Assembly (NCBI GenBank): GCA_937890045.1
Contig: CALBXV010000488.1
Location: 1 to 47,061 of the forward strand
Source of the DNA: an uncultured archaeon
GTDB lineage: Archaea; Thermoproteota; Nitrososphaeria; Nitrososphaerales; CALBXV01
Length of the DNA: 47,061 bases
Direction of reading: 5' to 3'
Shown here one piece after another: positions 17,199 to 25,032 of the stretch. The position numbers and the translations under genes were made by a program. The stretch's first letter is position 1; every line of letters starts with the position of its first letter. The notes under the pieces are model-generated. The model saw only the letters and a program-made list of their open reading frames with translations, did not search any database and was not told the origin of the DNA.

Positions 17199-17791
17199 TA
17201 GAATAACACCCAATTTCCTGTTCCATGATGTGGGTAATCACTTTTATATTCATAGTGATATACATCTGCTGGTACTGTTTGCTTTCCACCCCAAGTTTCA
17301 TCAACTGGAGTATTAGTGGAAAGATTATTATCTTCAATTACAAACTCTAAAGGTAAGTTAAAGTTTCTAGCATATTTATATGTCTCATAAAACAATCCTG
17401 TTTCAAAAGTCATATCACCCACAAAACACCAAACCTTATTCTCCTCACCTTTCATTTTAATTGACATAGCAGTTCCAAGAGCTATCGGTAATATTCCACC
17501 AACAATAGATGATGAATAGAATTTTGGTTTATCTGAATATACACTCATACTCTTACCACGAACAATCATATCCATAAGTGTATCTCTTGGAATACCATGC
17601 AGTAATGCATGATAATGATTTCTCCAACTACAAAATACCCAATCATCTTTATCAACATCTTTGAATATCTCTATAAGTTGTTCTTCATTATTAGAACTTA
17701 AATGTACAGGTGCTTTAATTTCTCCTGCTTCATATCGTTCTTTTACTTCTGTTTCAAAGTCTATTAAATATTGTTTATCTATTTTACCCAT
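17198..17791 (-). CDS. TPP enzyme, diphosphate-binding (E1-alpha / transketolase-like) subunit, minimal form
   Basis: 197 residues. SWRNHYHALLHG matches the RxH region of E1-alpha, then YSSSIVGGILPIALGTAM, then GDMTFETGLFYETYKYA and EDNNLSTN form the TPP/Mg signature GD(G/M)x~28NN (125 to 156). Normal E1-alpha is 320-360 residues; the N-terminal lead and the last third are absent. The third Gly of GDG is Met, which some family members tolerate. Expression is coupled to the Pyr subunit by TAATG. Length is near that of the ComD/ComE type decarboxylases, but the motifs are E1-like. Confidence 0.8.
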   Translation of the reverse strand: MGKIDKQYLIDFETEVKERYEAGEIKAPVHLSSNNEEQLIEIFKDVDKDDWVFCSWRNHYHALLHGIPRDTLMDMIVRGKSMSVYSDKPKFYSSSIVGGILPIALGTAMSIKMKGEENKVWCFVGDMTFETGLFYETYKYARNFNLPLEFVIEDNNLSTNTPVDETWGGKQTVPADVYHYEYKSDYPHHGTGNWVLF

Positions 17792-18720
17792 TTTTTTACT
17801 ACCTGTTTTGCAAATTCTTTGTGTGCTTTATCTGAAGGGTGAGAATCCAATGGTGAACCATCTTCATAAGTTCTATCTCCTGTAATATATCTATCTTTAA
17901 ATGGTAAATTATTATCTGACCATTCAGTTATTCCACCATATCCAGATATATATGGATGCTGAGTAGTTGATTGAAACCAAAAATTATCCCAATCAACCAT
18001 TTCCCATAAAGTATATAATTCTTTAAAATTTGATTTTAAATAACTACCTAAATGTTTACTTGCTATATTTGTTTCTCTTTGATTCATATCAAAATCTTCG
18101 GTTACTGCTGAAGTTTGACCTGTAAAGATATTCCATCCTGAAAATATTTTATAATTAATCTTATGTAATTTTAAATACCATTGTAATCTTAATATTTGTT
18201 CAATTGTTTCTACAAATGAACTTTCTTTACTATTATAATATTTGTACCAATACTTCATAATAGAATCTTCACTATATGAATGTTTTATCCACAATTTATT
18301 AAGATTATGTTTTTTAACATTTTCCCATTGTATACCACCATCTTTTCTTTTAAACTGAGCATCTAATGTGGTTATGTAATGAATCAATAAATTTTTATCT
18401 GTTTCACTGCTAGCGTCATCTACATCTAATAATAATTCTTTTCTATCCATTGAAGTTAATTGTACAAAAACCTGTGGCTTTATTCCTTCTCTTAACAACT
18501 TATCAACTTTCCATATAACAGATCTTATAATATAACCATTACCAGCACCAGGAACTGCCATATTATGTACTTTAGAATTTGAAACTACATCTTCTAAATG
18601 TAATGGCCAAGGTTTATATGTATCATACTCAAGATTATCATAAGATACACCCTTAACTGTATAGTCAACACAATTTTTAGTTTCTGAAAAACTGCAGCCA
18701 CTTGTTACTATATGTTTCAT
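17779..18720 (-). CDS. SGNH-like hydrolase/acyltransferase
   Basis: 313 residues. The N-terminal TSGCSFSE carries the presumed nucleophile Ser10, MAVPGAGNGYIIRS fits block II/III (Gly and Asn), and SHPSDKAH near the C-terminus (Asp292, His294) fits the DxH block. Many phage SGNH-like proteins with the opening GCSxT/SE occur next to sugar genes. Esterase activity on an acylated sugar, or acyl transfer, would fit the operon. The region between residues 100 and 280 is rich in aromatic residues and does not resemble a family I recognise. It overlaps the RmlC-like gene by 4 bases and the TPP gene by 13. Confidence 0.65.
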   Translation of the reverse strand: MKHIVTSGCSFSETKNCVDYTVKGVSYDNLEYDTYKPWPLHLEDVVSNSKVHNMAVPGAGNGYIIRSVIWKVDKLLREGIKPQVFVQLTSMDRKELLLDVDDASSETDKNLLIHYITTLDAQFKRKDGGIQWENVKKHNLNKLWIKHSYSEDSIMKYWYKYYNSKESSFVETIEQILRLQWYLKLHKINYKIFSGWNIFTGQTSAVTEDFDMNQRETNIASKHLGSYLKSNFKELYTLWEMVDWDNFWFQSTTQHPYISGYGGITEWSDNNLPFKDRYITGDRTYEDGSPLDSHPSDKAHKEFAKQVVKKWVK

Positions 18721-19220
18721 TTATCTCTCCAATTTAATATTGGATTATCTATTGGCCAATTTATTCCAATTCTTTCATCATTCCATTTTAAAGCATCTTG
18801 ATCCATCCAATCAACATAATCTTTTGGATAAGATTGTGTGTAATGAAATAAACATTCATCACTTAAACACAAATGACCGTTTAAAAAATTAGGTGGTACT
18901 AAAACACTTGTATGATTTCTCTCTGATATAATAAAACTATCCCATTTTAAATAATTTTTAGATTCTGGTCTGTTATCAACTACTACTAAGTAAATTTCTC
19001 CCCAAACACAAGTAATATGCTTCCAAGTTACATTATCACCATGTAATCCACGAAGAACATTTTTTCTTGAACGAGTAAATTTAGAAATTTTTTCTTTTGG
19101 TGTATCGTATGTTGATTCCCAAAAAGTCCACATTTCACCACGATAATCAAACCAGGAATCTGGCTGAAAGATTTTAACTTCAGGAAATACTTCCGATTTT
19201 GTAACATTAGTTTTAAACAT
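18717..19220 (-). CDS. dTDP-4-dehydrorhamnose 3,5-epimerase-like protein (RmlC/cupin family)
   Basis: 167 residues from the ATG at 19220. FDYRGEMWTFWES, RSRKNVLRGLHGD, TWKHITCVWGEIYLVVVDNR, SVLVPPNFLNGHLCLS and NWPIDNPILNWRDK follow the RmlC order, with His in RGLHG as the usual base. Length is a little below RmlC (about 180). It would epimerise C3 and/or C5 of a 4-keto nucleotide sugar. No RmlA, B or D is seen in the window, so the dTDP-rhamnose pathway is not shown and the substrate may differ. Its Shine-Dalgarno GGAGG (19229-19233) lies 8 bases before the ATG and inside a terminator-like hairpin described separately. Confidence 0.85.
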   Translation of the reverse strand: MFKTNVTKSEVFPEVKIFQPDSWFDYRGEMWTFWESTYDTPKEKISKFTRSRKNVLRGLHGDNVTWKHITCVWGEIYLVVVDNRPESKNYLKWDSFIISERNHTSVLVPPNFLNGHLCLSDECLFHYTQSYPKDYVDWMDQDALKWNDERIGINWPIDNPILNWRDK

Positions 19221-19359
19221 AAAAAAAGCCTCCAATTAATGAAGGCATCAACATTTGATGCCACCCATGTTTTATAGTCTTATATTGTAGAGGGTTTGGA
19301 CTTTCAAGTTCTTTACTCGCGTTAGCTCTACCCGACTCATATATAAATATCATACTCAT
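19213..19359 (-). CDS. Small ORF of 48 residues before the RmlC-like gene; possible leader peptide
   Basis: An ATG at 19359 opens 10 bases after the stop of the upstream gene and runs without interruption to a TAA at 19213-19215, overlapping the RmlC-like start by 8 bases. The peptide is not low-complexity: it includes ESGRANASKELESP, LQYKTIKHGWHQ and PSLIGGFFYV. GC is visibly higher than in the neighbours, which supports coding. There is no good Shine-Dalgarno, so translation would depend on coupling from upstream. The ribosome would pass through both hairpins that involve the RBS of the next gene, so it could act as a leader peptide; it could equally be an ordinary small phage protein. Confidence 0.5.
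   Translation of the reverse strand: MSMIFIYESGRANASKELESPNPLQYKTIKHGWHQMLMPSLIGGFFYV
19221..19262 (-). promoter_or_regulatory. Two overlapping hairpins at the RBS of the RmlC-like gene
   Basis: On the minus strand GGCATCAA-ATG-TTGATGCC (19262-19244) is a perfect 8-base-pair hairpin. The next, GCCTTC-ATTAATT-GGAGGC (19246-19228), shares GCC with it, so the two cannot form together. The second is followed by seven T (19227-19221), as in a rho-independent terminator, and its 3' arm holds the GGAGG Shine-Dalgarno of the gene starting at 19220. Either transcription stops, or the RBS is closed, when hairpin 2 forms. A 6-base arm pair (19326-19331 with 19287-19292) further upstream could add to the fold. 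Folding was judged by eye only. Confidence 0.5.
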
Positions 19360-19369
19360 TAATAAAACA

Positions 19370-20650
19370 TCATAATAACTTAGTGTACATTTTTAAAAAA
19401 GGATTTGGATTATAATACAATATTCGCTCCCAATTATGAAGTAATACGAGTTTCATACTTAAATACCACCTATGAATCTCATTATAATTCATATCACATA
19501 ATCTTTTTATCTCATTCACTATCATCAACATTCGTTTTTCACAATCTTCTTCCTTATCATATGACTCATCAATCCAGGGAGAAAATGATTTAAACCCTAA
19601 TTTTCTTAAATTATCTAATGAATTTGGTGGACCAATCCAAATAAACGGATGAAACTGACCAAGTGGTTTCCAAAACTTTTCATCAGGATGAAACCAGGGT
19701 GTATCAAAACTTGTAGAGGTAACTAAAGAAAAATAAGATTGATTATATATTGTAGGATCTATTCCTATCCAAGAAGATATATAACCATCAATCATCACTT
19801 CACTTGAAAGATCAACTGTCATTGGCGACATTTCTTTTACTTTTTCCCAATATGGCATAATTTCTTTTTTTAATTCAGAATATATTGGCGTTCTCCAATT
19901 TCTTGAACTTTCTTGCCAATTGCTCCCCTCTTCTGTATTTATCTTATCCATAGGTCCTAAACTAACCAATCCTTTATCTAACAAGTTTTCTTTCAATAAA
20001 AATGATATTAGTATAGTTCTATGCAACTTTGGTGATCTATTAAAACATAAAAAATAGTTATCTCTTATTTTATCATAATCAAGATTTTCTAATTTATTAA
20101 TTCTACAATCATCTTTTGCATATCTATAATCATTTTGATAAACCGTAGATACGTGGTTATAATAATAATCTATACTAAAAATATTATCTGTTTGTTTTAT
20201 ATTTGGATTGTTAGTTACAAACATAAAATTGTTTTTAGAAATAGAATTATCATCTAAAAACTTATTCACATCTTCATAAAAAGTTTTATGGTGGTCTCCC
20301 TCTTGAATATAAGAGATACATAATATGGCGTTATCATTTTGAATATCTTTAAATACGTCTTTATTAATAAGTTCTGGCAAAAATTCGAATAAATCAGTAT
20401 GTACACTTTGTGGTTCTACTACATAAACATATTTCTGACTTCTATCATTAGTTAATGTTATTTCAAATTTATTCTTATATTCTTTCCAATTTTCTTTACC
20501 CGTAGCTTTTGTTATCAAAAAACCAAAATGGCTAAATGTGAATCCTTTATCATTTGGCATACAATTTGGAATTAAATTTATTTCTTCTTGGTTGTCATTC
20601 CAAATTATATCTTCTGTTAAGCAATCGTAATATAATCTTAATTGTTTCAT
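19370..20650 (-). CDS. Member C of the seven-copy glycosyltransferase-like paralogous family
   Basis: 426 residues. NYFLCFNRSPKLHRTILIS matches the K-F-x-C-L-x-R-x4-R block. YFSLVTSTSFDTPWFHPDEKFWKP followed by HPFIWIGPP and GFKSFSPWIDESYDKEED is the C-terminal signature; in this C/D/E branch TFPE is replaced by (S/T)xSP. FMFVTNNPN corresponds to the ITND block. The N-terminal 90 residues are not recognised. It is the last of three tandem members joined by ATGA overlaps, and it is followed by the small leader-like ORF. Confidence 0.55.
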   Translation of the reverse strand: MKQLRLYYDCLTEDIIWNDNQEEINLIPNCMPNDKGFTFSHFGFLITKATGKENWKEYKNKFEITLTNDRSQKYVYVVEPQSVHTDLFEFLPELINKDVFKDIQNDNAILCISYIQEGDHHKTFYEDVNKFLDDNSISKNNFMFVTNNPNIKQTDNIFSIDYYYNHVSTVYQNDYRYAKDDCRINKLENLDYDKIRDNYFLCFNRSPKLHRTILISFLLKENLLDKGLVSLGPMDKINTEEGSNWQESSRNWRTPIYSELKKEIMPYWEKVKEMSPMTVDLSSEVMIDGYISSWIGIDPTIYNQSYFSLVTSTSFDTPWFHPDEKFWKPLGQFHPFIWIGPPNSLDNLRKLGFKSFSPWIDESYDKEEDCEKRMLMIVNEIKRLCDMNYNEIHRWYLSMKLVLLHNWERILYYNPNPFLKMYTKLL

Positions 20651-22197
20651 TTAACTACTTTATCATAAACCTTTAAAAATTCTGCACCACTATTCTCAAG
20701 ATGTGTGTTATTCATAAAATGATTATAATTATGAATCAATATATCTGATTGTTCTCCATACCAATCTAATAATTTATTAATTGGCATATCACATAACCTT
20801 TGCATTTCTTTTAATAAAAATACACTTCTAACATCAGGATCAACTTGATTATCATAATCTTCATTTATCCAGGGAGAAAATGTCTTATATCCATTTTTTC
20901 TTAAAAACTCCATTGTTTGTGGATTAGCCCAAGCCAATATTGGATGAAAATTTAAAATAGCTTTATAAATCTTTTCTGAATAAAAAACCATATTTGTAGA
21001 TAAACACCAAGTTTCATATATATAAGAAAAAATAGTATCTTTATATATTTTACTATCCCAATGATGAAATGAATCTAAAGTATCAAAAGTTTTTCTATCT
21101 ACTACCAATGGAAGTTTCTTTAAAAAACTTTTAATGTTTTCAGAACTACGAACTTGCCACAAATATTTATTATTACCCAATGATGTAAGATCAGATCTTA
21201 ATCTTGTTTTAAACTCATCTGTAGCAACGTTTAACAATGAACTATGTCTTAAATTTTTATTAAAATCATAATCATCTGAAGTTGCACAATCACTAAAAGT
21301 TACCTCACCTTCGTGTGCCATTTCAAGTTTTGTTCTATCTACATCTGGAAAGATACTCCACAAATCCCATCTTGACAATATACCTGAAACAGACCCTTTA
21401 TCTAATAAATCAAAATAATTTAATGCCATATGATGAAACACTCTTGGCATCTTCCATCTTCTCATTAAACAAAGATAGTGTTTTAATTTATCTATATTAT
21501 CTTTTTTATAATTGAAATTGTCTTCAAATGTATCTTCTAAATGTTCATAGTCGGAAGAAATGGCTCTCTCACACCAATCAAGTAAAATCCAATTAACAGG
21601 TGTTTTATTATTTTTTTCACACCACTTTTTATAATTTTCAGGATCTTTATGATTAGCACTTAAAAAAACAATATTTTCAATTGGAAATTTTTCTATTTCT
21701 GCTCTACTATGTAGTTGTTCTGCTATATGTGGGTGGTTTCCCATATCTATTGTACTCAATCTATCAGTTCCATCCATTGGAAATCCCTCAAAAGATAAAT
21801 CAATAGTAACAAGTACTTTACCTTTTCTAATATATTCTTTTGTATGTTCTTTTATATTATGAAATAAAGTATTTCTTTCTGTATCACCACCACACCAATC
21901 TTTTGGTCCCCCATTAGTGGCTATTAAATAAATAAAAGATTCATCGTCTTTTATAAAATCTACAGTATCTTTATGTATTAATTCATTTCTTTCAGGTAAA
22001 TGTCTCCATAAAATATTGACAAGATTGTGCCAAGCATTTGTCGGTTGATAATTTGAATCAAATAGTGGAAGTGTATCTGAATCATTTGGGTAAGTTCCAT
22101 CAGGACTAAATCCTTGAAAATTCTTACTTATAATCTCTTTTATCTCTGGTTGTTGAGAATAATTATAATAATCCCAACCAAGTTTAATTTTCTTCAT
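20647..22197 (-). CDS. Member D of the seven-copy glycosyltransferase-like paralogous family
   Basis: 516 residues. It opens with LGWDYYNYSQQPE, which also opens member E, so D and E look like a tandem duplication. Further shared blocks are NDSDTLPLFDSNY, TIDLSFEGFPMDG, IVFLSANHKDPENYKKW, YLCLMRRWKMPRVFHHMAL, FYSEKIYKAILNFHPILAW and GYKTFSPWINEDYDNQVD. The Ser/Thr-Glu-Lys and His-Pro pair is kept. The extra length over members A, B and G is in the N-terminal half and in the middle. The role is unknown; a transferase for a nucleotide sugar is the working guess. Confidence 0.55.
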   Translation of the reverse strand: MKKIKLGWDYYNYSQQPEIKEIISKNFQGFSPDGTYPNDSDTLPLFDSNYQPTNAWHNLVNILWRHLPERNELIHKDTVDFIKDDESFIYLIATNGGPKDWCGGDTERNTLFHNIKEHTKEYIRKGKVLVTIDLSFEGFPMDGTDRLSTIDMGNHPHIAEQLHSRAEIEKFPIENIVFLSANHKDPENYKKWCEKNNKTPVNWILLDWCERAISSDYEHLEDTFEDNFNYKKDNIDKLKHYLCLMRRWKMPRVFHHMALNYFDLLDKGSVSGILSRWDLWSIFPDVDRTKLEMAHEGEVTFSDCATSDDYDFNKNLRHSSLLNVATDEFKTRLRSDLTSLGNNKYLWQVRSSENIKSFLKKLPLVVDRKTFDTLDSFHHWDSKIYKDTIFSYIYETWCLSTNMVFYSEKIYKAILNFHPILAWANPQTMEFLRKNGYKTFSPWINEDYDNQVDPDVRSVFLLKEMQRLCDMPINKLLDWYGEQSDILIHNYNHFMNNTHLENSGAEFLKVYDKVVK

Positions 22198-23774
22198 AAT
22201 ATTTTATATAACGTTACTATATCATCAACTGTCTTTTTTGAAGGATTTGATTTAACAAAATGCTTAAAATTAAACAATAATATATCTGATTGTTTTTCAT
22301 ACCAAGTTAAAAGTTCTTTCTTACTCATCTTACACAATTTATTCATTTCTAAAAACAGTGCTTCTGACCTCAAATCAAAATCTGCTAAATTATCATATCG
22401 TTCATCTATAAAAGGTGAGTGTGTTTTATATCCTAACTTTCTTAACTGTTTAAGTGATCCTGGATTTGAAACTAAAATTGTTGGATGAAAACACATTATA
22501 TCCTTCCAAATTTTTTCTGTTAAATGTATAGTCTTATTACTTATAGCAAAAGTGTTATATGTATAAGAAAAGAAAGTGTCATTATAAAAACTTTCATCCC
22601 AATTAGTAAATCCACTAATAGGTGTTCCATCATCTTGTTTAAAAGATTTTAAATCAACATACAAAGGTAACTTCTCAAATAAATTCTTAATGTTATTTTT
22701 AGTTTTAACCTTTTTTAATGAAGTTTTCTTTCCAAATAAACTACATTGTAATATTACAGTTTCTATATATTCATCTAATAAATCATCTTCTATTAAACTA
22801 GTATTAAACTTATAATCTAACATTTCTTTTTTATTTTCAACTTTTCCTACCATATAAGGTGATGAAATCAATTTTTCTCTTGACAATATTAATGAAGTTA
22901 AACCTTTTTCATGCAATCCATAATAGTTTAATCCTAATGAATGAAATAATCTCCAATCTTTTACTAACTTACAAAGACATAAAAAACTTTTCATATTTTC
23001 TAAATTATCTTTTTTATAATTGAAAATCTTTTCAAATCTTTTTTCTGCCCAATCATCTAAAGTTATGTCTCCCAAATCTGCAATATCAGTTCCATAACCA
23101 TTCCATGTATCTATAGTACTTAAATGATATTGATTTAATTTTGGAATTGGGTTTGGGGAACTATTTTTCATAATAAGTTCTGTCCAGGGTAACACCATTT
23201 GTTTAATTGATTTATACTTTTTAGCAATTTTATAATTTGAAGTTAAATAAACTATATTTTCTAATGGAAAATCTTCTTGTAATGCTTTTTTATAAACTTC
23301 TTCTCCTATATGTTCATAATAACCTACTTCTGAAACTGTCATTTCTTCTGTAGATTCCATTGGAAATCCTTCATCAGACATATCAACAACCAATAATACT
23401 TTACCTTTTTTAATATAATCTTTAGTGTGTTGTTTTATATTAAGAAATAATTTAGCTCTATCTTCTGACCAAGTAAATGGTCCAGATTTTGTTCCAATTA
23501 CATAAATAAAGGGTATATCTTCTTTTATTAAATCACTTGTATCTCTGTCATGAATTTCATAATTTTGATTATAAAAATATCGTATTACAGAATATAAGTT
23601 ATGCCAACCATTTGGAATATCATAACTGTCATCAAATAATGGCAACGTATCTGCATCATTTGGCCAAACATTTTTTGGTCTACAATCTGTAAACTTTTTT
23701 TCAATTATATTTTTAACTTCAGATTTTTGAGAATAGTTATAATAATCCCAACCAAAATATATATTAAGACTCAT
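22194..23774 (-). CDS. Member E of the seven-copy glycosyltransferase-like paralogous family
   Basis: The ATG at 23774 is used (an in-frame TTG 6 bases upstream is unlikely), giving 526 residues. It opens with FGWDYYNYSQKSE and NDADTLPLFDD, close to member D, then VVDMSDEGFPMES, IVYLTSNYKIAKKY, SFLCLCKLVKDWRLFHSLGL, HLTEKIWKDIMCFHPTILV and GYKTHSPFIDERYDNLAD. D and E are similar along their whole length but already well diverged, so the duplication is not recent. It overlaps the twitch radical SAM gene by 11 bases and member D by 4. Confidence 0.55.
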   Translation of the reverse strand: MSLNIYFGWDYYNYSQKSEVKNIIEKKFTDCRPKNVWPNDADTLPLFDDSYDIPNGWHNLYSVIRYFYNQNYEIHDRDTSDLIKEDIPFIYVIGTKSGPFTWSEDRAKLFLNIKQHTKDYIKKGKVLLVVDMSDEGFPMESTEEMTVSEVGYYEHIGEEVYKKALQEDFPLENIVYLTSNYKIAKKYKSIKQMVLPWTELIMKNSSPNPIPKLNQYHLSTIDTWNGYGTDIADLGDITLDDWAEKRFEKIFNYKKDNLENMKSFLCLCKLVKDWRLFHSLGLNYYGLHEKGLTSLILSREKLISSPYMVGKVENKKEMLDYKFNTSLIEDDLLDEYIETVILQCSLFGKKTSLKKVKTKNNIKNLFEKLPLYVDLKSFKQDDGTPISGFTNWDESFYNDTFFSYTYNTFAISNKTIHLTEKIWKDIMCFHPTILVSNPGSLKQLRKLGYKTHSPFIDERYDNLADFDLRSEALFLEMNKLCKMSKKELLTWYEKQSDILLFNFKHFVKSNPSKKTVDDIVTLYKIL

Positions 23775-25032
23775 AAACAAAATACTCTAATTCAGGAATA
23801 TAATTACTTATATGTTGTTTTCTATTCATATCCAATTTTTTTGTATAAATTTTAAATCTAGCAATAGCATCATATTGTTCTGTTTCAGGTAACTCATCTT
23901 TTAAAGTTACTAAATTACTTTTCAAAATACCTAACCATTGTTCTTCACCTACATCCCACTTAACATCTTTTTTACTATCAAGAAATTTATTTACTCTCTC
24001 TACAGCAATATCTTTTAAATCATCAGGTAATATTCTGCAATCATACCAAGAAGGATATGTTACCCAATTAGCAAATGGTATTCTCCAAAAACCTAAATCA
24101 CCTAATGAATATACCCATTCTAATAACTTATCATAGTTTAGAACATTCAATGCTTGGAATGTTGCGTGAATCTGTAAGTCCATACTAAGATCTTTTTTCC
24201 ATTTAGAAACTTTCTTTATATTCTTTTCTAACTTTGCCCACTTAGATGGGTATCTAATATAATCATCTACTTCTTTATAACCATCTATACTCACACCAAG
24301 ATAAATGTGTCTAAATTCTTCCCACAAATCAAATAACTCATCTTTTACTGTTGTTAAATTTGTTGTATAAAATAATACTATATTTTGACTTATATCAAAT
24401 TTAATACATTGTTTCAAAAAATCAATATGTTCTTGTATAATTAATGGTTCACCACCAAGAAAATTAACTTGCTTTAAATGCGTTAAATTAGTTGCAAAAA
24501 ATTCATCACTTAAAAAATCTTCATTTACAGATACGGTAGATTCAGGTATATTTAATTCTTGATTTGGATAAAGTAATTTAGATTCTTTTTCCCATATATG
24601 TGAATTATCTACATTACACATTCTACATATTAAATTACACTTATTACCAAGAGTAAAATCTAAAAAAGTAACATATGGATCATCAATGTAACCATCTGAA
24701 TTTACAGACTCTAGCATTATATCTTTATAAAACCCACTTGCTAAAGTATTATTCCAAATAGTTCTATAACTCTCTGCTCCATTATCTTCTGTTTGCCAAC
24801 ATCTAATACAACCAGGATCTTGTTTATTTGCTAATATATTTTTTCTAATTCTCATATGAACATCACTCGCAAAAGCTTTTTTCATACTAAAATCTTCGTC
24901 TGTAACTAATATTGGTTTCCCATTCTCATCTTTTGGTATTTCATAATTATTACAACATACCCTAACTCGACCTCTTTGATCAAAACTTAAAGAAGTGAAA
25001 AGATGTGAACAAAAATATTTTAAATCTTCCAT
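23764..25032 (-). CDS. Radical SAM protein with N-terminal twitch-type cluster domain
   Basis: 422 residues. The N-terminal 80 residues carry CSHLF, then VCCNN, then CIRCWQTED, the Cys pattern of an auxiliary 4Fe-4S (twitch) domain placed before the radical SAM core instead of after it. The core follows with GNKCNLICRMC (CxxxCxxC), NFLGGEPLI and YTTNLTT, and then VSIDGYKEVDDYIRYP, a substrate-facing strand. This order is that of the known N-terminal-twitch radical SAM family. The members at 28280 and 32355 share IDxxxxxxxYxRY. The function of the family is unsettled. Confidence 0.85.
   Translation of the reverse strand: MEDLKYFCSHLFTSLSFDQRGRVRVCCNNYEIPKDENGKPILVTDEDFSMKKAFASDVHMRIRKNILANKQDPGCIRCWQTEDNGAESYRTIWNNTLASGFYKDIMLESVNSDGYIDDPYVTFLDFTLGNKCNLICRMCNVDNSHIWEKESKLLYPNQELNIPESTVSVNEDFLSDEFFATNLTHLKQVNFLGGEPLIIQEHIDFLKQCIKFDISQNIVLFYTTNLTTVKDELFDLWEEFRHIYLGVSIDGYKEVDDYIRYPSKWAKLEKNIKKVSKWKKDLSMDLQIHATFQALNVLNYDKLLEWVYSLGDLGFWRIPFANWVTYPSWYDCRILPDDLKDIAVERVNKFLDSKKDVKWDVGEEQWLGILKSNLVTLKDELPETEQYDAIARFKIYTKKLDMNRKQHISNYIPELEYFVYES

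Noticed and set aside
19287..19350. tRNA-like segment (GTCGGGTAGAGC resembles a D-arm)
   Set aside because: No acceptor stem or T-arm of proper size follows, and the stretch also reads as a coding ORF.
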